Part shown: one piece after another, positions 24,628 through 39,600 of the stretch | Numbering within the stretch: the first letter of the stretch is position 1 | Layout of the letters: the number at the start of each line of letters is the position of its first letter | Source of the DNA: Rotaria sordida | Lineage: Eukaryota > Rotifera > Eurotatoria > Philodinida > Philodinidae | Direction: 5' to 3' | Assembly (NCBI GenBank): GCA_905250125.1 | Contig: CAJNOL010000251.1 | Coordinates: 121,522-185,521, forward strand | Length of the DNA: 64,000 nucleotides | Position numbers and translations under genes: made by a program | The notes under the pieces: model-generated | What the model saw: the letters and a program-made list of their open reading frames with translations, nothing else | What the model was told of the DNA's origin: nothing | Database searches by the model: none

Positions 24628-27600
24628 TTATGTACTGTCATTTGATTCTTGTCCATTATGACCATATTTAGCTAAACGTATTGCTTTAAGACGATTTCGT
24701 GCTTGATCTAATTCACGTTCTTTTGTTAAAATAACTTCTTTACATTTAATTTCTTGTGCAATACCTGATACTAAACGTTTTGAAACTTCAATATGTTTTT
24801 CTTCTTGTTGCATATCAATAGTTTGTTGTGCAGTTCGTACAAGTATATCAGCTGTACGTTTAACAGCATTACTAGCATTTTGTAAACGTGTCATTGTTTG
24901 ACTCATAAAATCAGCTTTAACCTTACAAGCAACAAGTAATGCTGCTGTATTTGAACTAACTTGTTTTGCACTTGATATTAATTTTTCTTCAGTACCATTA
25001 CCTTGAACAAATTCATTAGCAGCATCACATAAAACATGACATGCTGATGCAACATAACGTGCCTATAAAATCAATCAATTAAATTTTTTAATACATAAAA
25101 CTAGTAGACTTACTGCTGATATTAAACCTTGAGACCATTGACCATTTATATCAGAATTCATTTTAGATGAAAGCTAAAATATAAGATTTATAAATTATGG
25201 AAAAAAAATCAAATGATAAATATTTATTAAACATGCATTCGATTAGTTAGATAAAAATAAGTATAAGCGCTAAAACGAAGCGAAACAGTTTTATGCAAAA
25301 TATAAGAAAAATTTCATTTTATTCATTCGAAGCGAAAAAGAAAAGGGCAATATTAGACTTAAAGTCGTACCATATTTGAATCAATAACCATCCGACTCTG
25401 TTGAAATATCCTAACAAAATATTTTTGAAAATGTACATAAAATAAATGAATTCTAGTCAAACTTAAAATTTCTTTGTATAATAGATTAATATGAAAAATC
25501 GAGTTTTTTTTTTGATGTTTGAAATAAAACATCGATTACTGATGATATTGTTCAAAAAATTGAATAAATTCAGTTAGATTTTATAAATAAATAAAATTTC
25601 TTAAGCAAGAATATAATATGTGCCAATTCCTAGCATACAACAATTCGTATTCGAGTTTTTGTTCACTACAACTTAAGTTTTTCGGACAATATTTATCGAT
25701 CAATATGATACCTTAGGAAAAGTTTGTAATGATCATTACTTTGAATCAATGTTTTTTAAAGATTGGAGACATTTGATGAAAGACAATTAGAGTAGAATAT
25801 TTCAACGAAAGATCTCGATCAGTTTGCACGAAAGATGAAACACTCATGATAAGAGTTGAAGTTCTTAATCAATGTATAGAAGCTCATTTCTATGTCAGAA
25901 TATTCGTTACTGTACATAAGTGCAAATAACTGTGCCTATTTTTATAATAAAGTTTCTATACCATGTCTCACTCATCCAAAAGAAAATAGTAAATTTTAAA
26001 TATTAGACTTAATGTTCTCGTATAATTTTTATCGAGAATTGAACAGCGGATCGTTTGAAATCAAACATAGTTTTCTATCTACAAACATGAATAAGATAAA
26101 AAGAAAGATTCAAATAGATCTTTCTAGATATACAACAAACAGATAATTTAAATCTGTAATTGTACAATATAAGATTCAGTTTCAACCTATATCTTTTTTG
26201 AGTATTCTAGTATAAGAGAAAGGAAATATGATCAATAAGCAAAAGATGATCTTCTGATTGAAATGGTACCTGTTTGAAGAACCAAAAACAAAAATGTTTT
26301 CAATGCATTGCTAAAATCTATTTTAATTATGATTATTTTTTAGTTTATTGATATACTTCTAATAATTCATAAAGCGATAACACAATTTTTTTTTATTAAC
26401 TTACTTTTCCTTGATCAACAAGTTCTTTTTGAGCTGATGTTGCTGCTGCAATTAATTCACTAGTTGCATTCATTATAGATTTAGCTGCATCAAGAATTTG
26501 TTCGTCAAAATTAAGATTTTCATTGATTTCCTATATATAGATAAATATTAAACGAAAATATTTATGAAAATGAAATCTAAATCGACGAATTATATCAACA
26601 TGATTTGAAACTTATATTGTATCAGTTGAATACTTTCATACATATTTATATAAGAATATAGATATAATTCTCATCAAATAAATCAATAGCTCGTGTGATC
26701 AAGGTTGTTATATTGAATAAATACGAAACTCGTTTTTTTGTTTTTGTCTATTTTTCATTTTCTTCAATTGGCAAACCTTGATCACACGAGCTATTTATTT
26801 ATTCACATAAGAACAGGACGTATCGATAAGTATTATACAACTATGTATAAAATGTTTCTGATACCATATAAGTTTCAGAACAGATTGATAAAGAAAAAAA
26901 AAACAATTCTAGAATATGACGAATAATTAATTAATGATGAACCTAAAAAACAAACTTTCTTATCTATTATTTGTTGAGATTTGATTTTTATTAAAATGAT
27001 TCATCTTTTTAATATGTTCATTTTTTTTTTCGAAACATATTTCAGTTGAACAAATCATATCTTATCAAAATGAAATTACACAATTTCGTCAATTTAACTA
27101 TGAATTAGATATGGATGAGTGTAAGCTAATATATATATATTCTAATAATATTAGCTTCAGCCCTCACATGTATCCTATACCAATATTATTTCGTTACAAT
27201 TTTCGAAAGTTTACCCTACTTTCGTCATTTCTTCTAGAGATCTGCTGCAATATCAAAGTGTTTAGAAACTCTTTCTTTTAAAATGCACGTTGAACAGGTT
27301 TTTTTTAAAGTATATTTTTCAATTTTATTATTGTTTTCTAGAGGTCTGAATATTTTTGCTTCATAATTGCGCTATTAGCATTGGATTAATTGTCGATTCT
27401 AAGGTTTTACATAGTCTAATAGAAAGAATCAACTGTTTTCGATGGTATTATTTTCAGTATTTTACTCTCAAACTATTCAATTTTAGTTTTATTTTTAAAT
27501 ATCATATTAACGTTTGTCTGAGTTTGAATCTATACACTTCCGAGAAGGCATGACATTGAACTGCAGACCGAAGGCAATGGAAGTATGTTTTTGTTTAAAT

Positions 27601-30600
27601 TTGATAGCGAATCACGATTTCTCAGTTCGAATACTAATATAAACCATTTTCTTCTGTAACAATGTAATTGGTTCCCAAGAAATATTTTATTATATCGTTA
27701 AACTAGCTTGTGTAAGAAGAAAATCTGCATGTTTGCTTTTTTCATTATATGAAAAACGAAATCGAATAAATTAAATCTGAACCAATAAGACAAATCAAAG
27801 AAATCTAATATAATTATCGAATAAATGTAATAAAATTATAAAAAGTAGAAGAAATAAATTGTGCAGATATGAAAAATATTCGGTCGAATTATGTATCGAA
27901 CAACCAAATATCAAACATATCATGACAAAAGACTCTTGTTGTTATATTATATGCAATAAAGAACTTCTTTTTTTTGTTTGTCTTTCTATTTACTTTAATT
28001 TTTTGACGTGGTTTAAGAGAAGATAATTTCTTTGCTGCTGATTCAATAGATTGAGCAGCATTAAATAATTCATATTCGGCTTTATAACTTGGATCATCAG
28101 AATCAATCAAATCAATACCTATTAGAAATACAAAAAAAGAAAATCTACATACATCTATGGATAATTTCAACTACAACAAGACATGATTATCCTTCATGTA
28201 ACTTTGATTAATTATAATCTCATATAAAAAGATAAAAATTAGACTTCAGAAAACTTTATTATTCAGCAATATATGTATTTTAATTTTACAAGATTATGTC
28301 GCTAACGAATGATTTTGTTTATATACATTTGTACAATCAAATTCAATAGAAGTAAATTTTTGTTTTAATGGTTTTTGAGGGTCTATGTATTGTCATTCAG
28401 TTTTTGTAATTTTTATAAATAAATATACATTTACGATTAAAGATAAAAGGCCTTGATTAAGGAAATAAAATGACAGAAGTCGAAAATAGAAGAAAATCAG
28501 ATTTACAACGTTGTTGGAAATCCTAGAAAATCATACATGAATTTTATAAGATCTGACATTAAGATCATACAAGAATTATACAGTATGATTTTATCAGAAA
28601 TGGTGATTTTGCAATGATTATATAAAATCGTACAAGATCTTGTAATTAGATTGTTTGGCCTGGGAAGGCTTATGAATGAAACGATTATCCAAAAAAAAGG
28701 AGGGAAGGACAAGAAATGTTCTATCTCTCGAACACAAAGTCAGATTCAACTAAGAATTTTAGGGTGAATAGTTATAAACAAAATAAGCTAGCAATCAAAT
28801 GTTCAACTGAAAAACGGGATATTCTAGGGTAAGATACAAAAAGAAAAAAAAATTAACGCAGAGAAGTTGGCGTTATCTACCATGATACTTATTTCGCTCG
28901 TAACTCTTATACCGAGCAGCAACGGCACGGATCCTTTTAGATAATTTATATACATGATTAACTGTGGCCACCAACAAAACATGAGTTCGAACGGTGCGAA
29001 TCATTTGTGAATATTCCCTCGTCAGGTTACAGTCAGTTTTTTTTACTAATTCCTATGGAGAAATCGTTTTAGGCTCTTCAGTCAGAATGATATATCTCAA
29101 CTAAAAAGTGTCCTAGAGAACTAAAAGACATTTCATTTTGTAGCGAATTGTTTATTCTATCGTTCTATATAATATGAACAATAATATTTTCGTGTGTTCT
29201 AGTTAGTGAAAAATAAAAGGTTAAGTTTTCTAAAGATTCGATCTTTAGAAATTTATGAATTATTTAAATATTTTTTTTTTCCTGGGAACAATTTTCTCTA
29301 TTTAAATTACTATTAGGATTGTTTTTAGTATTTAAGATTGCACAAAAACAAAAATATTTTTTGAAAATAAACTTTGTTGTACAATTTTAGATAATTATTG
29401 TATACATATTATTATAAATTGTTAATTTACTTTTAAGTTTTTCTGCACATTGAACAAGTTCTTGTGTTGATTGTATAATTATTTTTGAATAATTAAATAA
29501 TTTTTGTTTAATTTCATTTGATGGATTTTGAATTAATATTTGAATTGTTTCTAATAATTCTTTATAATTTTGAACACATATTCGACCATTATCTAATGTA
29601 CGTTGTTGTAAATATTTATCATCAATTAAATAAATAATTGATTTACAAATAATTAAAAGATCAATTATTGATTTACGACCAAAATTAACTGCATCTATAA
29701 TATCATCTTGTTGACATGATTGTCCAGCTGATAGAACTTTTGATGTTGCTATTGTAATCTAGATATAATATAAAACAAAATTAAAAAAAAAGAAATCAAA
29801 TACTTTTTTTTTTTAAAATTATTTTACTTGTTTTGTTACATGAATTAATTCTTCGGGTGTTGTTCGACTTGTTGGTAATTGTCCATTATTAAAAATTTGA
29901 AGTTCTTGTGTAATTGATTCAATTGTACTTTCAAGTATATGTATTTCATGTTGTGATTTATCTTCAACCATTTTAACTGTACGTAATAATGATGTTACTT
30001 TAGTTACCATAACTTTTGCACTTTCTTTTAATTTTTGCATTTCAGGATCAGTAATATTTTTTCCACTAGCTGTTTTTGTTACATTTATTAAATTATTTAA
30101 TGCTAAGGCAACATCTTTAACACTATTGATAAGCATAATTTGTGCTTCACTATTATTATTACCTAATGATAATGCACCTAATTTAACAACTGCACCTAGC
30201 TGAAATAGATAATAATTTCATATTCAATAAAATTGTCTTATGATAAAATTTTAGATTTCAGTTTTCTTTTTTGCTAAATAAAAATTCATCGAATTTTGCT
30301 TAGAAATTTATAAGAATCTTGTCGATTTATTGAAGGATGAACTGATAGCGTGTTTTCGGAGTAAACATCGATCGACAATATATTGATCAAAAATAGAAGA
30401 CTAACGTATTTTTGATTTTGTTCTACTATAATACTAAGCATTTAAGTGTAGCACCCACTTTTAATTCTCTGCAAGAGTACAACCGATCGGATTCAAAATT
30501 TTCCCACAACTAGACTATCCTTACAATCCTAGTCTTAGTTTATCCGATCAGACTGAAATTTTTTCTGATAATACCTGGAACGAAATCTCAAAGGTGTTTT

Positions 30601-33600
30601 TAAGTTTTCAGAGGAATATCAATTTCACCATTTCTATTTAGAAAAATAATTAAAAATCGAGAGATTGATACTTTTCAAAAAGCTCAAAAAAAAACGCCTC
30701 TGAGACTTTTGCCTTAGTTATCTTTAGAAAAAATTCTAACTCAACCGGAATCGTTAGCAAACCAATAGTTTTTGAGAGTCCCTTCAAAAGCCACTGACGA
30801 TCTACTTTTAAAATTATTTCCTTGAACATGAGCCCCCACAATTTTTAATAGTCTAGCTGTGGTAAAACTTTGAACTTCCCCAACAGTATTCTATCAGAGA
30901 ACCAAAAAGTAGTCCAAAACAAGAGAGAATATGGCACCCTTAACTCAAATCTAAATGGTAATTTCAATAGCCAATGGAGTTGTCTATCAAATGCATTCCA
31001 TACCGAAGTTTCGTAGATGAACTATAAGAAGAAGATTTCCGAAAAATTAAATACATTAGCTTTCGAGTTTCAGAAGACTGTGTGAAATTAATTTTTAAGA
31101 GTACTACATTAAAGAACATAAAAGTCTGAATAAAATAAGAGATTATTGTGTTTCCTACGGCTTTTCCTTAAAAAATTATAAGCATCACAAAACGAAATTT
31201 GTCATAGCATTGCTGAAAATCTGCTAAAAACTACATTTTTTGTGAAGCTTATAACCTTTTAAGAGGAGGCCATAGGAAATGTAGTATATTCAGACTAGTA
31301 GAAAAAACTGATATTACTAATTTTCCAAAAGGTCATCATTTGTCTTGGTTTTCGCTAGATTTCAAATTTTGATAAAAAATTTTAGTTCATACATACATAA
31401 ACCTTTTGAATTGAAACAATAAAATTTATATCTAGAACTATGTCTATGATAAAAATTTTTAAAAAGAAAAATTTCTAAATTAATAATAGATTTTTACTAA
31501 CGTTCTTATGACTAAAGAAAACTTAAATGATAAAAAATTCTTTTTTTACCTTAGTGATTGTTCGTACAGCTGCTTGAGCTGCTGTTGCTAATTGTTCTTG
31601 TGATGATGCTGCACCAGCAACTAATGTTTTTGTATCTTCAACAAGTATTTTAGCTGTTTTTAAAATAGCTTCACGATGATCCGAAAAAGTTTCATTGACA
31701 TGTTCAGAATTTAAAGTACCCGACGTAGTAAATAAAATTCTTGTATCCTATTTTATTTTTTTGTATAATGATAAATAATAGTTTTAATAATAAAAAAAAA
31801 CAAATCTTACTAAATCTGTGATAATAGTATTAATCGTACTTGAAGCATTAATACAAGCTTGTATACCATGTACACTTTCTTGTAAAACAGTTACAACATA
31901 AGAAATCTAAAGAATAATAATTGATAAAAAAAAAAAAAGGAAAGGATTATTAATTAGACAAAAAGAACAAGAATTACTTTTTCAATAATTTTTTGACATA
32001 AAATATTTAAATCATTTTTTGTATTATTTTGTCCTAATTTATCAATTAATTCAATTGATATTAAACCTAAATCTTGAACTATATTTTTAATATGTATTGA
32101 TAAATCATTTGTATTTGCTGTACCAATAGCACCATATGTAATATTTATTAATTCATTATATTGTCGTGTTAATTGATTAGCTAAATAACGAATATTATCA
32201 GAATTATTTATTTGTTCAATTGTTATAATCATTTGTTGTAAAATTTCAATCATACGAATTTGATAATCAATAAAATAACCTTGATGTGTTAATTTTGTTG
32301 TATCTAATGTTAAAATTAATTTACGTATATTTTCACATAAACCATTCATTATACCAATTGTTGATGTTTGTTCATCAAATATATGAATTAATTTATATAT
32401 TAATTTTATTAATAAATCACTATTATTATCAACTATTTTATGCCATTGTAAATTTTTTATATTTCCACTTGATTCTTTTGTACTTAAAATTAATTGTAAA
32501 CTTGTTTCAACAAGTGATTTTATTTGTTCTAATAAAAGTATTTTTTCATGTCTATATATTATATATGATATATAATTAATTGTATGATGAATAAATGGTT
32601 CTAAATATGTTATAAATTGAGATACATATGAACTAATACATTCAGGTTCACATTTTGATGATTGACGAATATTATTAATGAGTTCAGTTAGAAAATGTGA
32701 ACTTGATGAAATTTGTTCTTGATGAAACTAGAAATATAAATTATTGCATTTTATAGATGATTAAGTAAAAACGATGGTAAAGAAATGTATTTCAAAATAG
32801 ATAGAATGAAACAATCTTCTTGTGATTAGCACGAACAGTTACATCATGTTTTAATTCCATAGAGATTGCTGTTAACAGCTTTTTTTTTTTTGAAACAATT
32901 GGTTTTTTTCAAGTATTATTTGTTTGAATTCTCTGAAACGACAATTTTAAAATTCATATACAACTTATGCATTTGAACCTATTATTTTCTTCAATTGATT
33001 TATACAAATCAAACGAATAGAATCTGTCGAGTTCTACGTGTTCGAACGAGAGATACAAGTTTCGATTAATACCATATAATACTGTGTTTTTCTTATAGTA
33101 CAATCTTTATTGATTTTTTTTAATGCAGTTTGTGTGAATGATGTGAATATAGTATACAAGATATTCCAAAAGTCCACCGAAAACATAAAACTTGAATAAG
33201 GGATGCAATGGTGACGATGTATCTGCCTTACGTACAGCTTTGCACTATTCGAAACATGTAAGTATAGAATACCGATGAAGATAGTCAACGGCTAATAAAA
33301 CTATGATGGTCTTAGATTGATTTCAGTCGGAGTGGTCATTTCAAAAAAAATAGCTGAATTATATAAAAATAGACTAAAGATCTTCGGAGTCCAGAAGTTC
33401 GAATCCATAAAAGGTTTGTCGAAATTCTCGAGTTCGATTTTCTCGTTCGAGAAAGATATAGTCTTCATGGGTTGATCATGTTTTATATTCTCTATATACA
33501 TGTCTAGATTGATACACTGGCCTATGATGACACAGGTGATCACCGTCGCTGTTGTACTCCAAACTGAAATAATTCTTCAGCAGTTCATTCAATTTATATG

Positions 33601-36600
33601 GGACTTTTATTCAATATATTTCAGATAAAATATGAACATAAGGATATAAAGAGTTCTATTAGTAGCCAAATTTGAACCATCTACAATCATACAAGAGAAA
33701 AGTGTTAGTCGAATTTCATAACTAAGCATCTAATAAAGATGATATTAAAGAGTTCTCTCAATAGTTTTATCAAACTAATATTATAGTAGGCTAGACACAT
33801 TCTGAATGTCGTACAGTAATAATAGAAGAAAAAATTTCTAAAGTTTATAATTGATATTGATATCAAATATTTCATTTATTTGTAAACTTTGTATACTATT
33901 CGAATTTTTTTTTCTATAGATTTCATTTCAAAAATTGAATCTAACAGTTGCAATATTTTGAATAACTCTTAAATCTATTGCTTATCTGGTTTCAGAAAAA
34001 TTAGATGGTATCATAAACGACATCAGTCTATCTCTTTCCTTCGATATAATCAAAGATTTTGCTCTACGTATAATTGTTTTCATGGTTATGGAATAGATCC
34101 TTTTTGATATACTAAGCAAAATCAATATATTGTCTCAAAATTTTTTTTTGTAAAAGTCTTTTGTAATTCGAAAGTTTGACTGAACTCGTGTACTACAGTA
34201 TTATAATTTCAAATAATCTGAATTCATCATAGATTAGATTGAGTATTTAATTTGTAAAACTTATTTATAAAATGTTATTCTTTAAAATCTTTTGTTTTTG
34301 CATTCAATAATAAATAGAAAATATCAAACCTGAAGAGATTTATCTCCTTTACGTAATGAATCGACATTTATAATAGCTTTATCAACTTCTTGAAAAAGTT
34401 TTCGAAGTTCTTCAACAGCTTGTTCACATTCTTGTTGTCCAGGTGTCATTTCTCTGTTTCGAAAAAAGACAATATATATATATACATACAAGTATATTTT
34501 CATCAAAATAAATACACATACTTAACACATGTTGCTAAACGTTTAATTGCTTCTGATACAGTCTTTGTATGTGTAGCAAGTTGTTGCCATAATGATGCAT
34601 CTTTTGCATTAATTATTAATGCTTTTGAACATTCAATAATACGACATGCACCATCAACAACATTTCTAGCAGCTAATAAAATTGGTTCTTGTAATTGACG
34701 TCCCTTAAAAGAAGAAAATCGATTGATTAATTAAAATTTTCAAAAAGAGAAAAATAAAAAACAAGAATCATACAGCAGAACTAATCGTTGGTGGTGTACT
34801 TGCAAATTCTTTCGACATAGCAAATGTATAAAGTTCATCAATAGCTTGAATTAATGGACGACTTGTTTCAATACAATGTCGATGATTTTCTTGTGTATAT
34901 GAACTATCCAATATCTTGAAAATAAAAATCAATCAAAGAATATTTTCATAACAAAACAAAAAATTGTATATATATATATATATACTTTAATTGTTCGAAC
35001 AAGTTCAGCTGTTGCATTTGCTACATCTTTAGCTGATTGTACAAAATGTCGTCGAGACATTGGATTATTTGTATTTGATGATGCTTCACGTGAAACATTA
35101 CATAGAGCTGATGTATTTTTAGCAATAGTTGCTGCTAATGTTAAAATCTTAACAAAAAACAAAAAAAAAAATAATAATAGAAGATAATCATAGAAATCTG
35201 TGTAATGCTTTTTTTTGTTCAATATACATTGCAAAGAATTTTATGTACATCTTTTTGTCTAAAGAGAATTTTAAGATTTGTATCTATTCATTTAATGATA
35301 TAATATTATGTAAGCTGTGTTTGACAACACAGTTCCCTATGGATTTAAGTACTGGGATTTATATAGACTGTTGATCTATCGGATAAACGAGATGTATCAT
35401 AAGTCCAAAGAATACTCTAAAAATGCTTGTCAGAGCAACTTCTTTCAAGCTAAAATGTGGAACTCACAAAACGATCTGTCTTATTTTTTGTTTGCCTTGT
35501 TGCTTTTTATTTTTGTATTTCATTGTTCTTAATTTAACTAGTAAATAATCCTGTTGTACATTTTCATTATATTTACAGCAGATCTCAACCTATTAATATA
35601 TATCACGATAGGCTCAGTGACACTAATATTGATTATATCTATGAAGTTATAACTTGATCAATTCATGCTTTTTATGTTTATCATATGACGACTGTACCAA
35701 ATCAATGCATCATCCTTGATATCTTAAATATAAATATTTATCTGCACAAAAATCTAAAACTACACTATTGAGAACATGCAAACTTTGAGAAACACTTTCG
35801 AATATTCTACAACACTCTAAGTCTTGTTAGTCATGCTGTTCACCGCCTTTTTTCATTGCTAAGGAACTCTGGGAAAGAACTTACTTTGACGCTCGATGTA
35901 GAAACATACATAATAATCGTTAGGTTCTGCGTCCCGTTGCTATGAGGGGAACTGCAAAACCTCAACTTAAAACTTACACTCACTATACTGTTCTTCAAAA
36001 AAGCCATAATGTAAGTTTCACACAAGTAGAATAACTTGAGCAAGAGATACATTTTCGTTTGTTTATCTAGCGTCAATATTTGTTGCCTACTGTTCTGTGA
36101 TTGTTATTAAGCTTTTAGAATTCCTTTGATTTTTAACGTCCATTATCTACATATTCTCATACTCTCGTAACTTTTTACTCCAATTCATCATATAAAATTC
36201 AGAAATAGCTCCTATATACTTCTATTGAATTTAATCTATCAATTGAGCTGTAAGAAATGTTCAGATTAAAAATTTTTATTCAGTATATTACACAGAAATT
36301 TCAAAATACTAACATCATTTTGATCAATTGATGGATTTGATAAATCTGAACATGCATGTCGAATAGCTGTAACAAATCGATTGAATAATAATTGATCAAC
36401 AATAGCTTCCGTTTCTTTTGTTGATGTTACTTCTGATATACCAACAAGATAACTTGCCTAAATATTCAAATCAAAATAATAATAAAAAAAAAAAACAATT
36501 TTTAAATACAATAGAATTTTACTTGAGCTGATGATTCAACTAAACGACAAACAGCTTTTGATGCATCATGAACAGCTTGTATAAATAATTGATGATTTGT

Positions 36601-39600
36601 ATTTTTTGATGCACTAGCAATATGTGTCATAGCTTCACCTAAACGTTTAGAATTTTCTACAACACTATCTAATGCTTCAAAATATGTATAATTAGCACAT
36701 GGTTGTAAAACAGATTGTTGTAATAAATTTTTCGATGTTTCAATTTCTCGTATAGCATTATCACATTCAATATGTTCAATAGTTATTGCTGATTTTGGTA
36801 CTAGACATGCTGTTATAACATCATTTATAGTTTCAGTAACTGCTCTAGAAAAAAAAACAAAAACAAATGAAAATAAATATAATTAGAAAAAAAGAAAAAA
36901 GTTCATTTTGTTTTATTTCTCTTTTTTTTTACCTTGCTGCATTAGCTAATTGATGTTTTATATCATTTTCATTTATTGTAATTGGTTCCATAGATATTGA
37001 TTTAGCACGTTCTAATAATTGATTTGATGATGTATGAACATTTTTTAATGATATTATTAAACGTGATCGTTTTTCATCTTCTTGTTGATGATTTACAAAA
37101 TCAATACCATTATCAATAAAATCTCCAAATGCACGACTAAAATGTATTGATGTTTTAGCTAAATCTTGTGTAACACCTGTATGTGTACTTATAACTAAAT
37201 CATGTGTTGCTTGATTAAGAATAGCTGCTGAACGACTTATATCATCAGAATTAATTGATGTTAGAGAAAGTTTTCGATCATATGGACCAGCTAATGTATA
37301 AACATATTCAGACATTTGTTTAATAGCTTCATTAAAATAACGTTGAGATATTATATTAGATAAACAAGAATTTAATGCTAATGAAAGATCATGTCCTATA
37401 TTAGATAATTTATTTTGTTCATTTGATGTTTGTATAGTTTTCTTAGATTCACATATAAAATAAATAAAACGTTGAAGTATATCATATAAACGTTCAATAA
37501 TTGTTTCTTGAATTTGATGATCATTTGATATTGCTATTATATTACGTGTACAAATAATTAATATTCGAAGATTTTGAAGAATATCATGTATAGAAAGTTC
37601 GATAGTTTTTTCATCGTTCTAAATGATTTAGAATAAATATCGATTAGAGAACAACAACAACAAAAAAGAAATCTACTTGATTAACAGCATTGATTAGTTG
37701 AAATATGATTGAATTTAATTGTTTACAAATTGTAGTAAATTGTGATGAATATACATCGATCTAATAGATAAAGAAAGATAATTTAAACAAAAAAAAAAAA
37801 ACAACAGAAAATACCGTTTCATCACATTTAATTTTTAAATTTCCATCATTTACTTGTCGTTTTATATCTTTTAATTCTATTTCAAATAATTTAATTGTTT
37901 CAATAATTGATTCAATATCTAATGATATTGAATTACATAATTCTTTTGCCTATAAATATTCTTATTATCAATGAAATTTATAACAAAAAAAAAAAAAATT
38001 TTTTTACTCGATTAAGACAAACACGTAGATCATTTAAACCTTGAATTAATTGTTTTGAACTATTATTTAAATGAAGTACTTGAGATTGATCATGAATATT
38101 TGATACAATATTTTTAATAAGATTAGTTAAATGTATTGCTGGATTAAGAAAATCTTCACATGTATAACATAAATTATATTGATATGCATATGAATCTGGT
38201 TTAATTATACTTGAACGAATACATTGAACAACTTTTGGTATAAGATCAGCAATAATTTTACATTGTTGAATAAGTTCTTGATATGATTGATGATGTTTAT
38301 GTATTATAATTGAATTTGATGTTGCAGCAATACATTGTGTTGCATATGATGCACAATATTTTGCACATTGTTCAACACGTTTAAATATTTTACGTTTAAT
38401 ATGATTACTTGTTGCCATATTTGTTGCTAAACGAAGTTCTTCAACAGATTTTTTTAATTGATATTGAAGTTGTGTATCATTTGGTTTTGTTGCACAATAT
38501 TTAGCTGATTCAACCATTTTTGCTGTTGCATCAGCAAGCATTTTAGCAGTTGATAAAATTTTTTTTTGTTGATTTGTATCATCATCAACAGATTCAGCTT
38601 GTTGTCTTAATGATGAAACAAGTTGTGCAGTTGATTGTGCTAAAATTTTTGCTTGTTTAACCATTTCAGATGTATCACCAACAGATGAAAAAAGACGATC
38701 ACTTGCAATTAATATTTGATCAATTGATTCATCATGATATTTTTCTTCATTTTCTTCATCAATTTCTTCAATTTCATCATGTAATATCATTCGATGTGTT
38801 AAAGATTTTGTTTGTCCATTTGTAATAGGAGAAAATATTCTATCTGAATTCGTTGCTATATTATCTGTTACTAATTTAATATGAAGTAAAAATTCATTGA
38901 GAGCTTTACGAACTGTTCGTCCAGCTTCTTGTAATTCAGAATATGATGATTCAATAATAATAGGTGGTAAACATGATTGAAGAACAGCTTCTATTGAACG
39001 TGTTACATTACGAGCTGATTCAATTAATTGTTCTTGACATAAAGGACTTGACATTGTGGCTGCAACAACCTAAAAATTTATTGAAATTTTTTTTTTTTCG
39101 TTTTTATGTTACAAGATAATTTAAATAAATATAGTAGTCGCACAAAAAGTACCTAGAAATTTAATTCTTTAGTCTCATAATTTGGTCATAAGCAGAGCAA
39201 ATTGAATTCTGATTATAGATTTTTTTTTCTTCTTCAGACGAGGATATCTCAGCATGAAAGGCAAATCTCATGATGTTAGACTTCTCATCCGATAGCTTAG
39301 TGTTGTCTGTATCATCAATAAAAATTCTATATCAAACGGTTTTTGTTCGCCTGATTTATAAAACAATATCTACATGAAAGTGGATGAGAATTGTCGAAAA
39401 GTGATCTATATTTAATTATTTGTCTTAAAATTTTCTTCAATGAGTATTCTGCTCTAAGCAAGTTTTTGCTTGAAAATTTCATGATCGCAACCATCGATGG
39501 AGAAGAGATACCTACTGACACCATCCTAGACAATAGAGGCTTTCCTGCGCTTCAAAATTACAGTAGATTGAGCACTATTTTTAGTTAAAATATCAGGCAA

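Noticed and set aside
33034-33543. Two adjacent minus-strand frames inside a talin intron
   Set aside because: They do not splice together convincingly, have no motifs, and lie in an intron containing repeat DNA.
35317-35532. 71-codon plus-strand frame in a talin intron
   Set aside because: Overlaps the R2 repeat zone and carries a low-complexity hydrophobic end; no homologue recognised.
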